Virus record (IMG/VR): IMGVR_UViG_3300006736_003987
Location: 1 to 28,489 of that record
DNA from: a virus
Direction: 5' to 3' (one strand)
Length of the DNA stretch: 28,489 nucleotides
Of the stretch, positions 23,647-28,489 are shown piece after piece. Position numbers and translations under genes: made by a program. The notes beneath the pieces were generated by a model. That model had not been told where the DNA came from, searched no databases, and saw only the letters and a program-made list of their open reading frames with translations. The stretch's first letter is position 1. The number at the start of each line of letters is the position of its first letter.

Positions 23647-23988
23647 TTAAATGTCACCCGATCGCTGGGCATGTAGTGCTCGAATAAGCATTGAAAGGTC
23701 ATCTTCTGCCTCCTCTGCTGATTTCTGCCCAGTTTGATTAGTAGTCAAAGCTGATGGGATGTGTCTACTCTGTCCAGCCATCTCGTTATTATCATTATAC
23801 CATACGACTGATATGATGTGTCCCATGCGTGGATCCTTATGCTTTGCAGATACTCTTCCCTTGAGAGGGTGGCTTCCATCTCTCATCCATACAGTATCGC
23901 CTATTCGAACCCCACCGGTGGGCTGAGATGCTTCACGAACCAGCTCCTCTTTAATAAGCCTTCTTAGCTGTCTTTTAGTGATCTTCAT
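23647..23988 (-). CDS. Leader-bearing protein with KOW/SH3-like part
   Basis: From ATG 23988 this is a 113-residue protein starting MKITKRQLRRLIKEELVREA, close to the consensus leader. In-frame ATGs at 24000 and 23997 would add MMKI. After the leader, VRIGDTVWMRDGSHPLKGRV looks like a KOW/SH3-type barrel strand pair, then IISVVWYNDNNEMAG. The C-terminal helix (EDDLSMLIRALHAQRS) is charged. No function is recognised. Its start overlaps or nearly abuts the stop of the gene upstream. Confidence 0.75.
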   Translation of the reverse strand: MKITKRQLRRLIKEELVREASQPTGGVRIGDTVWMRDGSHPLKGRVSAKHKDPRMGHIISVVWYNDNNEMAGQSRHIPSALTTNQTGQKSAEEAEDDLSMLIRALHAQRSGDI

Positions 23989-23999
23989 AATCTTCATCA

Positions 24000-24455
24000 T
24001 CAGACCGGATAAAGTCTGTCTTGGGCCTCTTCCTCTCTGGCACTAACATAGTCTGCATACATATCTAGGGCGACTTTTTCGGGATCAGCGCCCGTATTGA
24101 ATAGATGCTCATATTCATAATCAGGAGTATCTGGGAGATCTTCTGGATATTCGATGTCTAACTCATCCCGTATTCCGCGTCCCGCGAGCGCATCCACGAG
24201 TTTCAACTTCCAGTCTTCAAGTGACACTGCAGTCGTTTCAGGGCCGTATTTATCCTCAAGCTTATCATCAATTGCTGCTGCTAGGGTCTCATCAGCGGTG
24301 ATCCCGCTCGACTCATCACCCAGTGTGTATGGATTATCATCTCCCCTTAGACGCTTGCTTAGTGCCTCACCGCCGCCGTCGCCGCGCACCACCCAACCGG
24401 CTTCGTTTACCATCTCATTTATAAATCTTCTTAATTGTCGTCTTGTTATTTTCAT
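24000..24455 (-). CDS. Leader-bearing acidic unknown protein
   Basis: From ATG 24455 this is a 151-residue protein starting MKITRRQLRRFINEMVNEAG. Two potential processing sites (I-N-E, V-N-E) stand in tandem, and MVNEAG recalls T4-type cleavage ends. A longer frame from 24491 is rejected because it would bury the leader and overlap the upstream gene. The body is acidic with helices (LEDWKLKLVDALAGRGIRDE). The ATG overlaps the upstream TAA (TAATG). No domain is recognised. Confidence 0.75.
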   Translation of the reverse strand: MKITRRQLRRFINEMVNEAGWVVRGDGGGEALSKRLRGDDNPYTLGDESSGITADETLAAAIDDKLEDKYGPETTAVSLEDWKLKLVDALAGRGIRDELDIEYPEDLPDTPDYEYEHLFNTGADPEKVALDMYADYVSAREEEAQDRLYPV

Positions 24456-24781
24456 TAGTAAACCTGCCCCAACACTTGTTGATAAACCCAATTGGACTCT
24501 TTGCTGTTTAAATAATCTAGCTCACTCTGTGTAAGTTTGCGAAACTTACCAGGAGAGTGTTCATACTCTGCTGATTCGATGTATGCATTAGCAAAATCAG
24601 GCCTGTCATCCATATCAATTCCACCTACTACAGCATCAAAGACCTTGCGAAGATCTATCTCTGTTTCTCTCTTAGCGTAGGCTCGCTCCATGGGATTGCG
24701 CGGGCGTTCATTAGTCTCGCTTAAAACCGCATCTAATTCCTCTTTAATAATCTGTTTGAGTTGTACTTTTGTGATTTTCAT
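24455..24781 (-). CDS. Leader-bearing unknown protein
   Basis: This 108-residue protein starts MKITKVQLKQIIKEELDAVL. After a short polar linker a charged, aromatic-rich part follows (MERAYAKRETEIDLRKVFDA, then KLTQSELDYLNSKESNWVYQ). No known domain. The TAA of the gene upstream overlaps the ATG at 24779-24781 (TAATG), and its own stop overlaps the next start in the same way, so these genes are translated as a coupled series. Confidence 0.78.
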   Translation of the reverse strand: MKITKVQLKQIIKEELDAVLSETNERPRNPMERAYAKRETEIDLRKVFDAVVGGIDMDDRPDFANAYIESAEYEHSPGKFRKLTQSELDYLNSKESNWVYQQVLGQVY

Positions 24782-25143
24782 TATTGTTCTAGCCTCTTTA
24801 TATCTTTTTGAAGTTGCTTTAATTCCTGAATTGTTGGAAGAGTATCAGCAACTCCAACCCCCTCCTCGAGTGAATTTAGTCCAGAAAGAGATTCACCCAG
24901 CTTTCCCACAAACTCTGATATTCTTTGTAGAGTTTCTCTCATTTTTCCAGTCTGATCTTCTGCTATCTCATAAATTGAATTACCTGCTGATCTGATTTTA
25001 TTACCAGCTTGCATAACCTTCTTGCCAGATCTGCTTTGAGAAAATTCATGCATCTCTGAGACACGATCCTCATCATCACTACGCACCTCCTGAAGAAGAT
25101 CTGCAATGATAATCTTTTTAAGATGACTTTTTGTAATTTTCAT
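24781..25143 (-). CDS. Leader-bearing coiled-coil protein
   Basis: This 120-residue protein starts MKITKSHLKKIIIADLLQEV; the [L/I]-x-E site falls at L-Q-E, residue 19, later than usual. The rest is helical with heptad character (about 60-118: MRETLQRISEFVGKLGESLS, IQELKQLQKDIKRLEQ), so an elongated or oligomeric protein is likely. AAGGGTG lies about 6 bases before the ATG. The 28 bases upstream contain a partial second copy of the gene start. Confidence 0.77.
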   Translation of the reverse strand: MKITKSHLKKIIIADLLQEVRSDDEDRVSEMHEFSQSRSGKKVMQAGNKIRSAGNSIYEIAEDQTGKMRETLQRISEFVGKLGESLSGLNSLEEGVGVADTLPTIQELKQLQKDIKRLEQ

Positions 25144-25177
25144 AATTTACACCCTTATTTGTAACTTTCATAATTAG
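25131..25177 (-). repeat. Direct repeat of a leader gene start
   Basis: On the plus strand GTAATTTTCATAATT (about 25134-25148) recurs as GTAACTTTCATAATT (about 25161-25175), 14 of 15 identical. In minus-strand reading this is a duplicated AATTATGAAArTTAC, the first codons of a leader gene. The upstream copy reads MKVTNKGVNYENYKKSS and then stops, so it is a vestige. Confidence 0.65.
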
Positions 25178-25178
25178 C

Positions 25179-25511
25179 TTACGCCTCTCCTGATAAAATT
25201 TCTTCTGCAGCCTTTTCTGCTGCGCGTATGATATCTTCTTGTGACTGACCAAAATCTAGAAACTGTCTAATCTTATGTCTCATCTGTCTTTGAAAAAGTC
25301 TCTTCATAGCATCGACAGCCTGATTATCTTCATCAGCAATGGGGGCAGAGATAACTGTATCGATGTCAGCCCTCATATCGGTCTCTTCTGTTCCCCCTGA
25401 GTGACGCATCCAGTCTGGCAACATTGCAGGACCATCAGAAGCTGTTATCTCACTTACTTGTGATAGCTCTTCTTGAATAATAGTTTGTAATTGACTTTTA
25501 GTTATTTTCAC
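25179..25511 (-). CDS. Leader-bearing unknown protein (GTG start)
   Basis: This 110-residue protein starts at GTG 25511 as MKITKSQLQTIIQEELSQVS. A disordered-looking, acidic middle follows, then a helical half (AVDAMKRLFQRQMRHKIRQF, AAEKAAEEILSGEA). It overlaps the end of the annexin-like gene by four bases (GTGA), so it is translationally coupled. No domain is recognised. Confidence 0.75.
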   Translation of the reverse strand: MKITKSQLQTIIQEELSQVSEITASDGPAMLPDWMRHSGGTEETDMRADIDTVISAPIADEDNQAVDAMKRLFQRQMRHKIRQFLDFGQSQEDIIRAAEKAAEEILSGEA

Positions 25512-26014
25512 GAAAGCCTGCCTCTAAGAGCGAATGAAACCGCTCCTGCAGCTACATCCATGCCATCCTGCTCTAGCCACGCAATTAGGTCATCTCCCGT
25601 ACTATCATCAGTTATCTTTAACACTTCATCAAAATCATCATATAGTTTTTTAACATCTGTCTTGAGATCACTATCTGAATTCCACACAGCTGACAGCACT
25701 GTTTTCACAGCATCTTCATTGGTGCCCCATCCCTTTAGCGCTGCATATATTGTGAATGCAAGCTGAGCCTTTTTAGCATCAACAGCATCATTAATTCTCT
25801 TCTTTTCTCTTGATGATTTTGTTTTCCACCAAATTGCTCCAGCCAAAACTGTACTAAGAATACCAGCAACAGCAGCCCACCCTGCACTGGATAGAACAAC
25901 TGTACTTCCAGCAGCTACTGGAACTAGCGGCAATACTTCATTGATTTGCTTATGCGAGTCCTCTCTAAGCTCTTCTCTAATAATTTTCTTCAATTGTTTT
26001 TCTGAAATCTTCAC
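25508..26014 (-). CDS. Leader-bearing membrane protein with annexin-like repeat
   Basis: This 168-residue protein starts at GTG 26014 as MKISEKQLKKIIREELREDS, with GGAG about 9 bases upstream. Residues about 28-63 are hydrophobic (LPLVPVAAGSTVVLSSAGWA, then VAGILSTVLAGAIWW) and followed by KTKSSREKKR, a probable membrane anchor with a basic cytoplasmic flank. Residues about 86-150 resemble one annexin repeat: IYAALKGWGTNEDAVKTVLS fits the A.KG.GT.E..I..vL start containing the type-II calcium loop, and LKTDVKKLYDDFDEVL and DDLIAWLEQD fit the next helices. Annexins bind membranes through calcium and normally have four repeats; one repeat plus a membrane span is unusual. The likeness is by eye. 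Confidence 0.75.
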   Translation of the reverse strand: MKISEKQLKKIIREELREDSHKQINEVLPLVPVAAGSTVVLSSAGWAAVAGILSTVLAGAIWWKTKSSREKKRINDAVDAKKAQLAFTIYAALKGWGTNEDAVKTVLSAVWNSDSDLKTDVKKLYDDFDEVLKITDDSTGDDLIAWLEQDGMDVAAGAVSFALRGRLS

Positions 26015-26044
26015 CGTTTAGATCTCCACAGCTTATATACTTAG

Positions 26045-26056
26045 CTATAACTATTT
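26045..26056 (-). promoter_or_regulatory. Recurring upstream motif AAATAGTTATAG (copy 2)
   Basis: The same 12 bases, in minus orientation, lie 30 bases before the GTG of the annexin-like gene at 26014, the first gene of the coupled cluster running down to about 22.65 kb. Confidence 0.55.
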
Positions 26057-26101
26057 CAAAGACTACGAAAATATATTAGATTTAACTATCACTGCCCAAA
26101 T

Positions 26102-26133
26102 ATAAAAAAAGGGACCCCGAAGGATCCCCTTTA
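26102..26133 (-). terminator. Strong Rho-independent terminator (UUCG loop)
   Basis: On the minus strand AAAGGG-g-ATCC pairs with GGGTCCCTTT (one bulge, one G-U) around a TTCG tetraloop and is followed by seven T residues. It lies 26 bases after the stop of the 74-residue gene. The stable tetraloop and good T-run make it the best terminator in the window. Confidence 0.88.
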
Positions 26134-26158
26134 AACATTTTAAGAAAGTCTAAACGAA

Positions 26159-26383
26159 TTATAGAATGTTTGGATTACTATCCGACAGAGTAGAATTCAG
26201 GAATCCCTGAAGTGCCTGTGCTTCCTTTACCGTCATGGTAAGGGAGCTGCTGCCCACGCTGTAACGGCCGTCTTCTGGACGGGTTGCAATGGTGACAATG
26301 TTGGAACCGGCCTGCTTGGCGGTGTAGTTACGGTTGACGGTGAAATCAAAACGCTTCGTTGACTTAGTCTTAGTATAGCTCAT
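26159..26383 (-). CDS. Small, probably highly expressed protein
   Basis: This 74-residue protein runs MSYTKTKSTKRFDFTVNRNY ... GSSSLTMTVKEAQALQGFLN. The first half is beta-like and basic, the second ends in a helix. No enzymatic motif, signal or leader. It stands alone between its own promoter-like region and a strong UUCG terminator, with AAGGAG upstream, and is more G/C-rich with different codon choice from its neighbours. This is the arrangement of an abundant structural or DNA-associated phage protein. Similar short 'TMT.kEAqALQ.FLN' endings are familiar to me from marine phages, without known function. Confidence 0.75.
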   Translation of the reverse strand: MSYTKTKSTKRFDFTVNRNYTAKQAGSNIVTIATRPEDGRYSVGSSSLTMTVKEAQALQGFLNSTLSDSNPNIL

Positions 26384-26416
26384 GCTGTTTATTCTCCTTC
26401 GAATTTGTTGAACAGA

Positions 26417-26436
26417 ATTGATCTGCCATGATCAAT
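26417..26436. promoter_or_regulatory. Inverted repeat in leader of the 74-residue gene
   Basis: ATTGATC and GATCAAT are exact reverse complements separated by six bases, located between the promoter-like boxes and the ribosome binding site of the gene starting at 26383. It could be an operator or an RNA hairpin stabilising the transcript. Confidence 0.45.
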
Positions 26437-26443
26437 CTCTAAA

Positions 26444-26472
26444 ATAATACAGCTAGTGCACCCTGTGTACAA
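26444..26472 (-). promoter_or_regulatory. Sigma-70-like promoter for the 74-residue gene
   Basis: On the minus strand TTGTAC and TATTAT are separated by exactly 17 bases. The -10 box is 5/6 and the -35 box 3/6 to consensus (TTG conserved). The start site would fall about 50 bases before the ATG. Confidence 0.5.
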
Positions 26473-26499
26473 AGCTTTAATAAAATAATTTAAAATAAA

Positions 26500-27300
26500 T
26501 TATGCTGTGGTGTCCGGCTCTATATCCTCTGGTTCACCATAGATTATTGTAGACGTTTCACCATCACCTGATTCAAAAATATTATCTTTTCTGCTATCAT
26601 ATGACTCTGCTAGCTCACCATCACCACATGGAAATTTAGGATTTGTTAAATTAGGAGTTCCCAATATGTAGACCTTTGTTCCTATTGGTATAGTATTAAA
26701 TGCCCATAAAATATTATTATTTGATAACCTAATACAACCCCCACTAGCTGGAGTTCCAAGAATACGTTCCCTATTTGTTCCATGAATGTAAATTGATCTT
26801 GATCTGACATTTCTATTTTTTGGTTGCAATCCTAAAAGCAAGAGTGCTCGTGTTAAGACCCATGCCTTTTTTCCTTCATTGGGACCAAGAACATGTCCCG
26901 TAGGCCTTAGACCTTTAAACACCATGCCCTCTGGCTCACCAGACCCGACCTTTTCACTGATTTCCATCAATCCGGTGGAGGTTTTTTCACTTCCCGACTC
27001 ATTTCCAAACCCTGCAGCACCTGTACTGCATTCAAATGTTCTTATAACACTATCAGCATTAAGGATTCTCATTTTTTGTGATGAACCATCCAAGACTACT
27101 ATAGCCTCATCAGGAGAAATTATCCCAACACTAGAAAGAGCAGGATGAACCTCTTTCCAGTTAGTAACATGCGGACATGTTTGTTGTGCAGTATCATCGT
27201 CAGACCCTAAGAAAAAATCTTTCATCCTTTCAATTGGATTAAGCTCCTTAATGATCTCTTCCTTAATGATTCGTCTCAGCTGGCTTGCTGTGATTTTCAT
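26500..27300 (-). CDS. Leader-bearing L,D-transpeptidase (YkuD fold)
   Basis: This 266-residue protein starts MKITASQLRRIIKEEIIKEL. The catalytic region is clear: IYIHGTNRERILGTPASGGC ending in Cys189, with His173, the HG...SxGCIRL signature of YkuD-type L,D-transpeptidases. GLMEISEKVG at about 110-119 and VVLDGSSQKMRIL at about 68-80 fit the N-terminal strands. These enzymes form or exchange 3-3 cross-links or attach proteins to peptidoglycan. There is no signal peptide; the leader takes its place, so delivery in the virion or via lysis is implied. The C-terminal 40 residues are acidic and disordered-looking. The next gene ends immediately upstream (TAAATG). Confidence 0.92.
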   Translation of the reverse strand: MKITASQLRRIIKEEIIKELNPIERMKDFFLGSDDDTAQQTCPHVTNWKEVHPALSSVGIISPDEAIVVLDGSSQKMRILNADSVIRTFECSTGAAGFGNESGSEKTSTGLMEISEKVGSGEPEGMVFKGLRPTGHVLGPNEGKKAWVLTRALLLLGLQPKNRNVRSRSIYIHGTNRERILGTPASGGCIRLSNNNILWAFNTIPIGTKVYILGTPNLTNPKFPCGDGELAESYDSRKDNIFESGDGETSTIIYGEPEDIEPDTTA

Positions 27301-27651
27301 TTAGAAGTCAGCCTCGGGATCAAGTCCTCCAGCATATTTTCTTCTAGCCCAGCTCGGGTCAACCTTTCCAGCTATCATAGCCTGAGGCTCTTCTTCTATT
27401 AGCATTTTTAGCACAAATTCAATAATATCTTTTCTTGTCATAGGTGCATCACTGAAGTCTAAGTCAACTTGACCGACAGCGTTGTTTATCATGTCAAGAA
27501 TATCTGATGTCAGATTCTCAAGTGGGCTAGGTGCGCCGATGTCTGCCGTTATGCGAGCAGCTCTGTATGCGTCGTTTGATCTCCCCCGGGGTAGTGTAGC
27601 TTTAAGTGTCTCGCTGATGATCTGCCTAAGCTGGTTCTTTGTGATTCTCAT
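27301..27651 (-). CDS. Leader-bearing unknown protein
   Basis: This 116-residue protein starts MRITKNQLRQIISETLKATL (site I-S-E). A helical body follows (SDILDMINNAVGQVDLDFSD, then RKDIIEFVLKMLIEEEPQAM), with SWARRKYAGG near the end. No domain is recognised. It precedes the L,D-transpeptidase gene with no gap, so the two form an operon. AAGGAA lies upstream. The bases AACAGCATGAG around the start also occur at the start of the 74-residue gene at 26383. Confidence 0.77.
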   Translation of the reverse strand: MRITKNQLRQIISETLKATLPRGRSNDAYRAARITADIGAPSPLENLTSDILDMINNAVGQVDLDFSDAPMTRKDIIEFVLKMLIEEEPQAMIAGKVDPSWARRKYAGGLDPEADF

Positions 27652-27670
27652 GCTGTTGAATTCCTTATGC

Positions 27671-27682
27671 CTATAACTATTT
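27671..27682 (-). promoter_or_regulatory. Recurring upstream motif AAATAGTTATAG (copy 3)
   Basis: The third identical copy, 19 bases before the ATG at 27651, the same spacing as copy 1. It heads the two-gene unit of the 116-residue protein and the L,D-transpeptidase. Confidence 0.55.
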
Positions 27683-27775
27683 TAAGACCGATGAAAATGC
27701 TCGTTTAAAACTTTAACAACTTGGTAATAACTACATCCCCGTCCATGTATTATATTATATAGAGGAGAGCATACA

Positions 27776-27952
27776 ATGATATCACCCACAAGATCACTAG
27801 GAGAGAGAGGACAGGGGATGACTGAATATGTTATCATCCTCGTTGCAATTGCGATAGTCTGCATCGCAATATCAGTTCAGTTCGGAGGAAAGATCATGGC
27901 CCTGTTTGAGACCGCCGATAGTGAGATAGATACAGTAGATAGTAATCTCTAA
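27776..27952 (+). CDS. Flp-type (type IVb) pilin-like protein
   Basis: This 58-residue protein contains GQGMTEYVIILVAIAIVCIA (about 13-32), the Flp/Tad pilin signature: a short basic leader, G-Q-G-M-T-E-Y and a hydrophobic helix. In Flp pilins a prepilin peptidase cuts before the hydrophobic helix and the Glu-Tyr pair is conserved. A good GAGGAGA ribosome binding site lies 7 bases upstream, and TATTATATTATA before it may be a -10 region. It is the only plus-strand gene here. No other pilus genes are present. In a phage it may be a host gene picked up to add to or interfere with host Tad pili. Confidence 0.82.
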   Translation: MISPTRSLGERGQGMTEYVIILVAIAIVCIAISVQFGGKIMALFETADSEIDTVDSNL

Positions 27953-27963
27953 CTACTTTAATC

Positions 27964-28065
27964 TCACTTAAAGACCCTAAGGGTCTCGCTGAAGGGAGGT
28001 TCCGAGGTGCATACGGCCGTGGCCTCCAATATTAGCCTTCTCAGCTGTCCCTTAGAGATCTTCAT
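27964..28065 (-). pseudogene. Leader-only mini-ORF (33 residues)
   Basis: This minus-strand frame starts at ATG 28065, inside the last codons of the gene upstream, and reads MKISKGQLRRLILEATAVCT before stopping after 33 residues. The first 14 residues match the shared leader as well as the functional copies do; what follows is short and featureless. It looks like a leader-bearing gene that has lost its body, perhaps when the pilin gene was inserted on the other strand, whose stop lies 12 bases away. It could also be a functional short peptide. An imperfect palindrome, AGACCCT-a-AGGGTCT (27972-27986), lies within it. Confidence 0.6.
27972..27986. terminator. Hairpin downstream of the pilin gene
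   Basis: AGACCCT and AGGGTCT are perfect complements around a single A, 20 bases after the pilin stop. There is no T-run on either strand, so it is a weak terminator or an operator. Confidence 0.3.
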
Positions 28066-28489
28066 CTGGCCAATCCTCTTGATCCTGGTGAAAGCGATCC
28101 TCCATCCACTCTACATCATCCCCTGGTTCATTCTCTGGGACATCATTGGTTGGTACAGGTGATGTATTACGTAAGTGATCCCACAAAGCATCTAGAGCCT
28201 TTAGAGAGGCTTCTACATTACCTGATTGGATGACCGGCCTAAGTGCCTCAACCATTCTGATAGATAGGATGTGCGGGTGTGGGTGTGCTTCCACTGCATC
28301 ACTACTATGATCCTCAAGCTCGTCTGCAAAATCAGACAGCCCAGCTTCGATTGCTTTTGAGTCATACCTACGCTGAGAACGTCGGGCAGCTGCCTTCTCA
28401 TCAGATCTTGCATCAGGTAAGTTTCCCTTACTTCGATGCCTAGATAGTTTTGTGTCAAGAGCTTCTCTTATTAGTTGTCTAAGTTGTCT
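28052..28489 (-). CDS. Leader-bearing unknown protein, N-terminus beyond window
   Basis: This minus-strand frame enters from the right edge as RQLRQLIREALDTKLSRHRS, so the first few residues of the leader (about six) are missing. The remaining 145 residues include a basic region (EKAAARRSQRRYD), a His/Pro stretch (EAHPHPHILSIRMVEALRPV), a helical part and an acidic end (EDRFHQDQEDWPDEDL). I read the gene as open from 28489 to the stop at 28052. No domain is recognised. It is upstream of, and overlaps, the leader-only mini-ORF. Confidence 0.75.
   Translation of the reverse strand, partial: RQLRQLIREALDTKLSRHRSKGNLPDARSDEKAAARRSQRRYDSKAIEAGLSDFADELEDHSSDAVEAHPHPHILSIRMVEALRPVIQSGNVEASLKALDALWDHLRNTSPVPTNDVPENEPGDDVEWMEDRFHQDQEDWPDEDL

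Noticed and set aside
28213-28458. 81-residue minus-strand frame near the right edge
   Set aside because: The frame open from 28489 to 28052 carries the shared leader and explains the same bases; this one is its shadow.
1-28489. CRISPR array, insertion sequence or integrase
   Set aside because: No regularly spaced identical repeats, transposase motifs or recombinase motifs were seen; the repeated leader DNA lies at gene starts and diverges at synonymous positions.

Overview
The window most likely comes from the genome of a large tailed phage (probably a jumbo marine phage) of a Gram-negative host, not from an ordinary bacterial chromosome. There are no ribosomal, DNA-metabolism or central-metabolism genes. 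Genes are short, tightly packed and mostly unrecognised, and stop/start overlaps are frequent. Several products are of the virion-delivered or lysis type: an M15 + DUF2272 lysin-like protein, a peptidoglycan-binding protein, an L,D-transpeptidase and a CCA-enzyme + Fic + peptidase + kinase-like polyvalent protein. The strongest signal is that at least 19 different proteins begin with the same ~16-residue leader, roughly MKITKxQLRRIIKEE. A bacterial origin is not excluded, because a complete tmRNA, a PrkA/YeaH/SpoVR operon and a Flp-type pilin are all more familiar from bacteria.

Region 1 (1-7.6 kb, minus strand): a partial phage-type gene, a complete tmRNA with its terminator, a histone H1-like protein, three small unknown proteins, then an operon of DUF444/YeaH, SpoVR, PrkA kinase and a shortened, divergent GroEL-like chaperonin. 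In bacteria the first three act together in stress and starvation signalling. Here a chaperonin-like gene is coupled to them by a TAATG overlap.

Region 2 (7.8-17.6 kb, mixed strands): a secreted trypsin-like protease and two small zinc metallopeptidases on the plus strand are interleaved with minus-strand leader-bearing proteins. These include a three-domain lysin-like protein, a 775-residue peptidoglycan-binding protein with a long Gly/Ala-rich hydrophobic block, a coiled-coil membrane protein and a small lipoprotein.

Region 3 (17.5-21.0 kb): one 1166-residue polyvalent protein joins a CCA-adding nucleotidyltransferase, a Fic AMPylase, a zinc peptidase and a kinase-like domain. Leader-like, protease-site-like sequences lie at two of its domain junctions.

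Region 4 (21-28.5 kb, mainly minus strand): a run of small leader-bearing proteins, including an annexin-like membrane protein and an L,D-transpeptidase, with a strongly signalled single gene at 26.2 kb and a plus-strand Flp-type pilin at 27.8 kb. A leader-only mini-ORF and a duplicated leader start suggest that leader-bearing genes arise and decay by shuffling. A 12-base motif, AAATAGTTATAG (minus-strand reading), recurs upstream of three leader-gene clusters and may be their promoter element.

Working model: the leader is a targeting propeptide. Its [L/I]-x-E end matches the specificity known for T4-type prohead proteases, which remove the capsid-targeting sequence of T4 internal proteins. 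The region would then encode a large cargo set packaged in, or attached to, the virion and used early in infection: cell-wall enzymes, a tRNA-modifying/AMPylating polyprotein, membrane proteins and small effectors. This is inference; the prohead protease itself is not in the window.
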